A DNA stretch of 64,000 nt, from NCBI RefSeq assembly GCF_030009775.1, contig NZ_JASCTH010000005.1:62001-126000 (forward strand), written 5' to 3'. Position numbers and translations under genes: made by a program. Shown one piece after another: positions 27,826 to 34,601 of the stretch. Source of the stretch: Actinoplanes sandaracinus. Lineage in GTDB: Bacteria > Actinomycetota > Actinomycetes > Mycobacteriales > Micromonosporaceae. The number at the start of each line of letters is the position of its first letter. Position 1 is the first letter of the stretch. Under the pieces are notes generated by a model. The model was given only the letters and a program-made list of their open reading frames with translations. It did no database searches and was not told where the DNA came from.

Positions 27826-27944
27826 GACGCGTACCCCCGCGCCTTGCTCTTGGTTCTCGGCACAGCTAACGGGACGAACCCAGGTGCGGCTCCGAAGGCG
27901 GAAATGGAGTGCGCGGCAAGCTCGGGGACGGTTGGATCAGCGGG

Positions 27945-28928
27945 ATGAGCCGGCTATATCCCGAGATCGAACCGTTCGCCCAGGGCATGCTCGACGTCGG
28001 AGACGGTCACCTCGTCTACTGGGAGAGCTGCGGCAACCCGCTCGGCAAACCGGCACTGGTGCTGCACGGCGGGCCCGGCTCGGGAGCCGGCGCCTTCTGG
28101 CGGCGGTTCTTCGATCCCGCGGTGTACCGGGTGGTCCTGTTCGACCAGCGCGGGTGCGGGCGCAGCACACCAGACGCGGGCGACGTGCGCACCGACCTCT
28201 CGGCCAACACCATGCCGCATCTGCTGGCCGACATCGAGAAGCTGCGTACGCACCTCGACATCGACCGATGGCTGCTGCTCGGCGGGTCATGGGGCAGCGC
28301 GCTCGGCCTCGGCTACGCCCAACGGCACCCCGACCGGGTCACCGAGATCGTGCTCTTCAGCGTCGTCACCAGCACACCCGCCGAGCACCGGTGGCTCACC
28401 CGCGACCTCGGGCGGATCTTCCCCGAGCAGTGGGACCGGTTCCGCGACGCGGTTCCCGAGTCCGAACGCGACGGCAACCTCCCCGCCGCCTACGCCCGGC
28501 GGTTGGCCGATCCCGATGAGACCGTGCGAGACCGGGCCGCGCGCGCCTGGTGCGCCTGGGAGGACACGCTGGTCTCCAACGTGCCCGGCAGCCGGCCTGA
28601 CCCTCGGTACGAGGACGCCGCGTTCCGGATGACCTTCACCCGCCTCGTCACCCACTACTGGGCGCACGACGGCTGGTTCGCCGACGGCGAGTTGATGGCG
28701 GGAGCACACCGGCTCGCCGGCATTCCCGGTGTGCTCGTCCACGGCCGACTCGACCTCGGCAGCCCCGCCGACATCCCGTGGCGGCTGGCGAAGGTATGGC
28801 CCGAGGCCAGGTTGGAGCTGATCGACGACGCCGGGCACGGCGCCGGGCGAGGCATCGGCGACGTGGTCATCGACGCCCTGGATCGCTTCCGCGACACCGG
28901 GGTCCCGAACCATGGCGGAGCTGCTTGA
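27945..28928 (+). CDS. pip: Proline iminopeptidase
   Basis: A 327-residue cytosolic alpha/beta-hydrolase (peptidase S33) that releases N-terminal proline from peptides. The N-terminal region LYPEIEPFAQGMLDV is characteristic. VLHGGPGSG forms the oxyanion site, FDQRGCGRS follows, and the nucleophile elbow is GGSWGS (Ser115). The acid is in VHGRLDLGSP and the histidine in DAGHGAG, with the usual helical cap between. Length matches the family. ATG 27945 is chosen from the conserved start; GTG 27909, with a GGAG-like site, would add 12 residues. Confidence 0.9.
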   Translation: MSRLYPEIEPFAQGMLDVGDGHLVYWESCGNPLGKPALVLHGGPGSGAGAFWRRFFDPAVYRVVLFDQRGCGRSTPDAGDVRTDLSANTMPHLLADIEKLRTHLDIDRWLLLGGSWGSALGLGYAQRHPDRVTEIVLFSVVTSTPAEHRWLTRDLGRIFPEQWDRFRDAVPESERDGNLPAAYARRLADPDETVRDRAARAWCAWEDTLVSNVPGSRPDPRYEDAAFRMTFTRLVTHYWAHDGWFADGELMAGAHRLAGIPGVLVHGRLDLGSPADIPWRLAKVWPEARLELIDDAGHGAGRGIGDVVIDALDRFRDTGVPNHGGAA

Positions 28929-29117
28929 CCAACGGCCGGCGGCGAGCAGCACCCGCCCGCCGAGCGCGGCACGACCGGCCCCGCTCCTTGCTGGATGACA
29001 CCGAGGGGTGCTAGAACCCGGAGCCGCCAGGCATGTCGCGCGCCGCCGTCAACGTCTTGAACGGCGGGTCCGTGGGTAAGTGCCGGTCACGACCGACGGC
29101 TTCGGACGGCCTTGATC

Positions 29118-29408
29118 ATGGCCGATACGGCAATAGTCACCGGCGCCGGTGATGGACTGGGACGCGAGATCGCGCTCGGCCTGGCCCACGCCGGCTACAG
29201 CGTTGTGGTGGCCGATATCGATGAGCGGGCTGCGCGGGCGTGCGCGAAGGCGATCGAGGCGTACGGAACGCCGGCCCGGGCGTTGGGCGCTGACGTTCGA
29301 GAGCGTCCGGACATGGACCGTGTCGTGGCGCTCGCTCGCGAGCTCGGTGGCCCTCACATCCTTGTCAACAATGCGGGCGGCTGGACCCCGCAGCGCCAGT
29401 ACCCATAG
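29118..29408 (+). pseudogene. Truncated short-chain dehydrogenase (SDR) fragment
   Basis: Encodes only the first 96 residues of an SDR: the cofactor-binding TGAGDGLGREIA, the acidic loop VVADIDERAA and the NNAGG motif. It ends at TAG 29406-29408. A working SDR needs about 150 more residues, including Ser, Tyr and Lys of the active site, and no continuation is found in the other frames. This is a gene truncated by deletion or recombination. Confidence 0.75.
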
Positions 29409-29551
29409 GCGACGGCTCCTGTCCGACAGGGAGCCGGCGGAACGGTGGTGGAGATGTGGGGAGGCGAGCCGCCCCTCGTGCATGCCCCGGCGTGAGATCC
29501 TTCGGAGATCCGCTCACCGGCTCAGCGCGCCCGTCTCGACGGGCCGTTCGG

Positions 29552-30013
29552 CTAGCCGACCTGCTCGGCGAGCCGCTTGATGTGGACCGCGCGCTTCGTC
29601 AACAGCCGCTTCAGGTACGGAGCGAGCACTATCCGGGTCGTCACCGCACCCACCGGCCCGAAGGGCGCGCGGATCGTCATGCGATCGGTCATCCGGGTGC
29701 GCCCGTCACCGAGGTCCTCGAAGTGGTGCTCGTGGCGCAATGCCCGGAAGGGGCCACGCGTCTGTTCGTCCACGAAGTGATGCGGCCGATTGTAGGCGCT
29801 GATCCGGCTGGTCATGCGCCAGCGCAAGCCGAAATGGCGAGCGCGGAACGTCACCTCGTCGCCGAGTGTGAGTTGCCGCCGGCCAGTCGTCGTCGTTGCG
29901 GTCTCCCGGCTTCCGGCCAACGATTCGGCGTGCACGTCCACGTCACGTTCCAGATCGAACACCGTGCCCGTGGCAGCGTTGATGACAGAAACGACTTCGA
30001 TCACAGCCGACAC
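29552..30013 (-). CDS. SRPBCC (START-like) family protein
   Basis: A 153-residue soluble protein with the helix-grip fold used to bind hydrophobic ligands (polyketide cyclase/CoxG-like). It begins with a strand (VIEVVSVINAATGTVFDLERDVDVHAES), passes through GDEVTFRARHFG and RHEHHFEDLGDGRTRMTDRMT, and ends in a long helix (YLKRLLTKRAVHIKRLAEQ). GTG 30013 is assumed; a second GTG lies three codons on and no Shine-Dalgarno is visible. No partner gene is adjacent, so the ligand is unknown. Confidence 0.78.
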   Translation of the reverse strand: MSAVIEVVSVINAATGTVFDLERDVDVHAESLAGSRETATTTTGRRQLTLGDEVTFRARHFGLRWRMTSRISAYNRPHHFVDEQTRGPFRALRHEHHFEDLGDGRTRMTDRMTIRAPFGPVGAVTTRIVLAPYLKRLLTKRAVHIKRLAEQVG

Positions 30014-30178
30014 GCAAGCAGCCTAGTACGTGGGATTCCCGTGGCGTCGCCGGCCGCAATCCGGAAGACCCCTTGTGCAGCTTTCGGCGCCGCACGCCCC
30101 GACAGTGGCAGAAGAGCACCCCCCGGCGACTGCCGTTCCGCCTCCTCGAATGCCGGGCGCGGTTCTAGAGTTGCGGCC

Positions 30179-30424
30179 ATGGGGAAGAAGGGTCGGACCG
30201 CGGCTATCGGACAGCCGGACCGGCCGGAGCACCCGGCCGGCCTCCTGTGCCTTCCGTGCCTGATGGCCGGCGTGGTGCGGCAGGCGTGGACCGTCAGCGC
30301 GGGCCGTGCCTGCTGCATCAGGCACGCCGTCGAAGACTCAGACCTCGACGACATGGATCAGCACGAGCTGTTCGTCACCATCTACGAAGCCCTCCGCCAG
30401 CACGGTCACTCCGATCCTTACTAG
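30179..30424 (+). CDS. Small cysteine-rich hypothetical protein
   Basis: An 81-residue frame starting at ATG 30179. It has a CLPC pair and a CC pair (LLCLPCLMAGVV, GRACCIRH), spaced like a small zinc ribbon, then an acidic helical tail (DLDDMDQHELFVTIYEALRQHG). Codon use is acceptable. It shares four bases with the convergent VOC gene at its stop. Without a homologue I can only say it is plausible. Confidence 0.45.
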   Translation: MGKKGRTAAIGQPDRPEHPAGLLCLPCLMAGVVRQAWTVSAGRACCIRHAVEDSDLDDMDQHELFVTIYEALRQHGHSDPY

Positions 30425-30801
30425 GTGACCGGCTTGGCTTCCCGCTCGATGCAGAACTCGTTGCCCTCCAGGTCCAGTAGTGTGACCCAGCCCCGTCCCT
30501 GCGGACCCCGATGGTCCTCGTACAACGAGGCACCGAGCCGAATGACCCGCTCCACCTCCTCATCCCGGGTGCGCTCAGTCGGCTGCCAGTCGAAGTGAAT
30601 GCGGTTCTTCACCGTCTTACCCTCGGGCACCCGGATGAACAGCAGTCCCGGCACCGGAGGCGGCGCCTCGATGAGCACCTCGTCATCACCTGGAGTGTCC
30701 TGGTCGGACACGGGCCAGCCCGTCACGCCACTCCAGAAGGTCGCCAGCTCGTACGGGTCGGCACAGTCCACGGTTACATGACGAAGTTTCACCCGGACCA
30801 C
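30421..30801 (-). CDS. VOC-superfamily (glyoxalase-like) protein
   Basis: A 126-residue protein with the paired beta-alpha-beta-beta-beta units of the vicinal oxygen chelate superfamily: LRHVTVDCADPYELATFWSGVTGWPV opens the first, NRIHFDWQPTERTRDEEVERVIRLGA the second, and LLDLEGNEFCIER closes with the metal-site glutamate. This subtype (glyoxalase-like, ends LEGNEFC) is common in actinobacteria; some members confer resistance, most are unassigned. The start is GTG 30801 or 30792. The 3' end overlaps the neighbouring small gene by 4 bases. Confidence 0.85.
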   Translation of the reverse strand: MVRVKLRHVTVDCADPYELATFWSGVTGWPVSDQDTPGDDEVLIEAPPPVPGLLFIRVPEGKTVKNRIHFDWQPTERTRDEEVERVIRLGASLYEDHRGPQGRGWVTLLDLEGNEFCIEREAKPVT

Positions 30802-30893
30802 CGTACGGGCGAAGGCTCATCCGCGCATTACGAAACACGGCCCAGTCGACCCCAGCGGCCGGCAGAGACCTCCGACACGACCGACAAGCGAAG

Positions 30894-31913
30894 CTATTTG
30901 ACCAATGGGACCATCGATATAGCGATTCCGATGACAGCAAGAATCAGACCGACGATCTCCCATCGGCGCTCAGACAGAACCATCCGCAAAGGCAGTTTCT
31001 GTACATCGTCACAACTGAGAGGCAGCGACCGGAGGCCGCCACCCACCAGACTATCCGCCAGAATTACGCTCTCGCGTGTGATTCGATCTCCTGATCGAGT
31101 CTGGCCGGAAGCGATCTCCTTTGCGGAAACCCATCGATCAGCCGGACCCAGGGCTATCGTTCGTTGACGAGTGCGTAGATGGAAGAATGTAAAATGGTAC
31201 CTCGTCGCCACACCGTACGCTCGGGACAATCCCGTGAGTTCGCTCGATCCGATCTCGACGAGATCGTCCCCTGAGGGCATGAAGCTGAACCGATTGGCGG
31301 GAAGTTCTTCAGCAAGTTCGCGGGTTGCGGCGACCCGGGCGCTCGAGTCGCTCGTGCGAACATGACCACCGATGAATTGGAATTGCTGCGCCTCCTGGTC
31401 GTATTGCATGAGGTAAGACGCGCCTCGACGCCCTCGCGTCTTCGCCTTGAGGACGACTTGGACGACTGTGGCCTCCCTGAGGGGAATAGGATTTTCTTTC
31501 TCGCCGATCCGCTGCCGTTCAATGAGATATAGCAGCTGCGATCCGTGGAGCACGTCGTGAGCAAGATAGGGCCCGTCCGCACTTGCTGGACGGCCCCAAT
31601 TGGCAAGAATGGGCTCACCCTCACGTATGTATGCGGACCAGCTCGCAGCAAAATATGAGCCGTGACTACTCACCGCTCGCACGCGTGGGCCATCCGGCCC
31701 TTCATCGACCTCAATGAAACCGAACGGTTTGACGAGATCGACAATGGCTCGCGCCACAGCCACAAGATTCTGTTCCGCGACACCAGCCTCGCGACAAATG
31801 TCGACCATTCGTCGCGCCGGCTCGAACTCGCGAGGCAGTGCTGCGAGTATCTTCGCGACCCAGTTCGCATCCACCGAATCCGTCCCAGCATTCGGCTCGG
31901 GCAGAGACGCCAC
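30894..31913 (-). CDS. NUDIX-like protein with C-terminal transmembrane helix, low GC
   Basis: A 339-residue protein with GC clearly below its neighbours. Residues about 10-85 look like a winged helix (ILAALPREFEPARRMVDICREAGV..LVKPFGFIEV). Residues about 140-270 form a NUDIX-like domain; the box (about 182-204; GGHVRTSDSS then AATRELAEEL) keeps the REL..EE glutamates but lacks the first conserved Gly and Glu. Residues 318-336 are one transmembrane helix. This arrangement resembles the membrane-associated NUDIX proteins of nucleotide-centred conflict systems (SMODS-associated NUDIX), though no cyclase gene is near. GTG 31913 has GGAGG 6 bases upstream; GTG 31964 is an alternative. Confidence 0.65.
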   Translation of the reverse strand: MASLPEPNAGTDSVDANWVAKILAALPREFEPARRMVDICREAGVAEQNLVAVARAIVDLVKPFGFIEVDEGPDGPRVRAVSSHGSYFAASWSAYIREGEPILANWGRPASADGPYLAHDVLHGSQLLYLIERQRIGEKENPIPLREATVVQVVLKAKTRGRRGASYLMQYDQEAQQFQFIGGHVRTSDSSARVAATRELAEELPANRFSFMPSGDDLVEIGSSELTGLSRAYGVATRYHFTFFHLRTRQRTIALGPADRWVSAKEIASGQTRSGDRITRESVILADSLVGGGLRSLPLSCDDVQKLPLRMVLSERRWEIVGLILAVIGIAISMVPLVK

Positions 31914-32078
31914 GGAAGCCTCCGTAATCAATTCGCAGGGACGAGTATCGAGTGCAGCCGGCACTCCTCAAAGTCTGCGGTCCCTAAACGGGGATCAACA
32001 GCTGCCACGGCTTCCGTGAACTGTCGCGTATCTGACTCCCTCAGGATTCGGTGATCAAATGATTCACTTTCGGCGCCA

Positions 32079-32190
32079 TACCGTTACGGCGAGGCGCTGC
32101 AGAAGTCGCTGCCGTTCTACGAGCTCAGGTCTCGGGAAAGATAGCCGGCCTGGAACCGGCTACCTTGCCAAGGCCGAGGCGGGGTACGAC
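32079..32190 (+). pseudogene. Remnant of a glycoside hydrolase family 9 (cellulase) gene
   Basis: A short plus-strand frame reads YRYGEALQKSLPFYE, matching the start of the GH9 catalytic domain (YGEALQKS..FYEAQRSG). It continues past an in-frame TAG (32142-32144) as PAWNRLPCQGRGG, comparable to the GH9 sequence A.NRV.WRGDSG. Neither the rest of the domain nor a signal peptide is present, so this is a decayed fragment about 110 bases long, bounded on the right by an unrelated gene. Confidence 0.5.
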
Positions 32191-32204
32191 GCGCAGGGCC
32201 AGGA

Positions 32205-32663
32205 TCAGCTGCGGCTGGGAGCCGGCGCGGGGCGGCTCTCGCCGCGCTTCGCGCCCGGGTCGCCGCCGCGCTTCGCGCCCGGGTCGCCGCCGCGCTTCGC
32301 GCCGGGGCCACCACGGCGGGCCTTACCTTCGGTCACCGTCTTCAGGTCGGCGCTCACCTCGAAACGCACCCGGTTGCCGTCCTTGACACCGAACACGCCG
32401 TACGACCCGTCAGCGCCCTTGACCACCCGGGACACCGTCACCGCCGCATCCTTCGCGGTCACCACCGCCGTCACCTTCGCCGCCTCGTCACCGGAGACCG
32501 GGGTGCGCCTCCCGCCGTGCTCACCATGCCGGCCGGGCCCGTCGGCCGACGCTCCCGGCGTCGGGTTCGCGGGGGCGGCACTGGCCATGGCGGCTCCCCC
32601 GACGGCCAGGCCACCCGCGGCTACGACTCCTGCGGCCAGCACACCGAACTTCTTCACGGACAC
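32205..32663 (-). CDS. Secreted PepSY-like protein with Gly/Lys/Arg repeat tail
   Basis: A 152-residue exported protein. Signal peptide about 1-30 (VKKFGVLAAGVVAAGGLAVGGAAMASA). A PepSY-like segment (about 55-110) reads SGDEAAKVTAVV..AVTVSRVVKGADGSYGVFGVKDGNRVRFEV. The tail repeats the 8-residue unit GGDPGAKR, encoded by two and a half 24-base direct repeats (about 32240-32305), a site prone to copy-number change. PepSY proteins often restrain peptidases or modulate envelope processes. GTG 32663 has GAGGAG 5 bases upstream. Confidence 0.75.
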   Translation of the reverse strand: MSVKKFGVLAAGVVAAGGLAVGGAAMASAAPANPTPGASADGPGRHGEHGGRRTPVSGDEAAKVTAVVTAKDAAVTVSRVVKGADGSYGVFGVKDGNRVRFEVSADLKTVTEGKARRGGPGAKRGGDPGAKRGGDPGAKRGESRPAPAPSRS

Positions 32664-32819
32664 GGGCACTCCTCGACCTGGTCGGGCCGGCCCGGCGCCG
32701 GCCCCTACGAGAAGAGTCGGCACTCCCGCTGTGAACAAACTGTGGTTGCCATGGGGGGATGCTGACCACATCCGGTTCGGGGTCAGTCCCACCCGGCCGT
32801 CAGATCTGGGGTGAAACGC

Positions 32820-32857
32820 CGAACGGCGGCCCGCTGTATCAGCCGGGCCGCCGTTCG
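32820..32857 (-). terminator. Terminator of the cold-shock gene
   Basis: A perfect 14-bp inverted repeat (32820-32833 with 32844-32857) and a 10-base loop, placed 10 bases after the csp stop on the minus strand and followed there by a short T run. Confidence 0.8.
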
Positions 32858-32867
32858 TGAAGCTAAA

Positions 32868-33071
32868 TCAGAGCGGGCGGATGTTCTCCGCCTGCGGGCC
32901 CTTCTGGCCCTGCGTGATGTCGAACTCCACCTTCTGGTTCTCGTCGAGGCTGCGGAAGCCACTCGCCGAGATCGCGGAGAAGTGGGCGAAGACGTCAGCG
33001 CCGCCGCCGTCCGGGGTGATGAAGCCGAAGCCCTTGTCGGCGTTGAACCACTTCACGGTACCTGTAGTCAT
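32868..33071 (-). CDS. Cold-shock domain protein (CspA family)
   Basis: A 67-residue single cold-shock domain that binds single-stranded RNA and DNA and acts as an RNA chaperone. RNP1 (KGFGFI) and RNP2 (VFAHFSAI) are intact, and [14 protein letters not shown] is typical of actinobacterial Csp. ATG 33071 has GAGGAG 7 bases upstream. The gap up to 33269 has lower GC and probably includes a long 5' untranslated leader, as in other csp genes. A strong terminator follows. Confidence 0.96.
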   Translation of the reverse strand: MTTGTVKWFNADKGFGFITPDGGGADVFAHFSAISASGFRSLDENQKVEFDITQGQKGPQAENIRPL

Positions 33072-33269
33072 ATCTGCTCCTCGCAGGCTGTTGGAGACCG
33101 CACTGTGCGACCTCACACGCCGCTGCGTTGATCACCCGCGTCGGAACCGACACGCCAAACGAACAAACGCCGGGTGGGAATCTAGCTCACCCATCAGGCG
33201 CCGCAAACGTCTACGGAAATCAAAACTGCAACTCCGAAACCGTAGCACACGATTCGCCCGGCCCCTGGC

Positions 33270-34277
33270 TCAACGGCCGTTCTCCTCGACCCAGCCGTGG
33301 AGGACGGCGGCGGCCCGCGCCGGATCCTCCCCCGGCGATCCGCCGATCATGCGCTGCCCTTCGGCGCCGCCGTGACGTGGTCGCGCGGCCCCGGCCGAGG
33401 AGACGCCCACGGTGATCGCGGCCGGTCCCCGTGCCGGCAGCGCGGCGCCCGGCCGGTGCGGGCGGAGGCCCTCCGCCCACAGCCGGGACTCGCGCTTGCG
33501 GCGCCGGCGGCCGGCCGCCGTCAGCAGGATCAGAAGGAGCAGAGCCAGCCCGGCGGCCACGAGCACCGGCCGGCGGTTGGCCGGTGCCGCGGCGGCCGGC
33601 TCGGCAACCGTGCCGCCGGCCGCGGGGCTCGCGCTGAACGGCATGGCCGTCACCACGACCGCGTCGCCACGGGTGGCGTCGATGCCGGCCGCCGCACCGA
33701 TCAGCTCCCGCAGTCGCGCCAGATCGACGGCCTCCACCGCGGCGGCGTCGAGAAGGACGGCGACGCTCAGCCTCCGGACGTCCCCGGGCGCGTTGCGGCG
33801 GGTCTCGCGCACGGAATTGAGCGCATTGGCGCGTACGGCGCGCGTGCTCTCGTACCGTGTGCCGCCGGTCTGGTCGGTGGAGGAACTCCGGATGAGGCTC
33901 TCCGTCAGCGCGCCGGCGGACGGGTCGTGGGTGAAGGTGCGGGTGACCGTCTCGGTCTCGCCGAGGTCGAGTTCGGCGGCGGTGGTGACGACGGCGCGGC
34001 CGGGGCCGACCACCGCGTCCAGCATCTTCTGCAGCGCGCTGTTCAGCCGGTTCTCGAAGGCCACGGTGATCGCGTCGGCGCCGGGAGCGGCGGCCACGAC
34101 CCGGCGGTCGCCGGTCTCTCGCAGGCCGGGCGATCCGGGCGCCGCCGCGTGGGCGGGCAGGCCGAGGCAGAGAGCGAGGGCCGCTCCCACCAGGCCCGCG
34201 ATCGGTTTCGCCGCGGGTACGTGGCGAACACGCCACGGGGCGGCCCCGGGTCCGTCCGGGCGGAGGCGATCATCCAT
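33270..34277 (-). CDS. Short FliF-like protein: FliF C-terminal domain without the RBM1/RBM2 ring domains
   Basis: A 335-residue membrane protein. After a signal or anchor helix (about 24-46), residues 72-215 match the FliF C-terminal/beta-collar region (NRLNSALQKMLDAVVGPGRAVVTTAAELDL, TRTFTHDP, YESTRAVRANALNSVRETRRNAPGDVRRLSVAVLLD). A second helix (236-255) and basic stop-transfer RRRRKRE follow. The C-terminus (315-335) GEDPARAAAVLHGWVEENG resembles the FliG-binding tail of FliF. Full FliF is over 500 residues and has N-terminal ring-building motifs that are absent here. ATG 34277 has AAAGGAGG 6 bases upstream. No flagellar genes flank it. It could be a paralogue with another role. Confidence 0.8.
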   Translation of the reverse strand: MDDRLRPDGPGAAPWRVRHVPAAKPIAGLVGAALALCLGLPAHAAAPGSPGLRETGDRRVVAAAPGADAITVAFENRLNSALQKMLDAVVGPGRAVVTTAAELDLGETETVTRTFTHDPSAGALTESLIRSSSTDQTGGTRYESTRAVRANALNSVRETRRNAPGDVRRLSVAVLLDAAAVEAVDLARLRELIGAAAGIDATRGDAVVVTAMPFSASPAAGGTVAEPAAAAPANRRPVLVAAGLALLLLILLTAAGRRRRKRESRLWAEGLRPHRPGAALPARGPAAITVGVSSAGAARPRHGGAEGQRMIGGSPGEDPARAAAVLHGWVEENGR

Positions 34278-34601
34278 CGTCGGCCTCCTTTCCACGCTTT
34301 TCCGAAAACCGGCGAGGTGTGGCGCCGTTCGACGGGCATTGATCGTTCCGCCGGCGGGCGGGTTTACCGATCCGGCGGGTGCGGTTCGGTTGCGCTCACC
34401 ACCGGCTCCGCCGCCACGCGCGGCGACAGGCGCCGCTGCCGTCTGATGGAAATTAAGTAACGACGATCAGAAAGGGCATCAATCGCCGCTAGGCATTGTC
34501 AGTCATCGCTGCGTTTGCCATCCTCCGTGGAGACGCTGACAGCGACGGTCACCGATCGGTGCCGCGCTGAGGCCGCGCACCTCGGGAGGGGCGATGATCT
34601 C
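34278..34601. other. Divergent intergenic region between FliF-like and propeller genes
   Basis: 324 bases separate divergent genes. The left part is GC-rich; the right part (about 34440-34510) is AT-richer (ATTAAGTAACGACGATCAG) and is the likely promoter area for the propeller/ABC operon. No inverted repeat or defined -10 stood out. Confidence 0.4.

Noticed and set aside
29409..29551. Search for a continuation of the truncated SDR
   Set aside because: No frame supplies the YxxxK active-site half, so it is not a simple frameshift.
32240..32310. 24-base repeats resembling a short CRISPR-like array
   Set aside because: They are direct in-frame repeats with no spacers, encoding GGDPGAKR units in the tail of a secreted protein.
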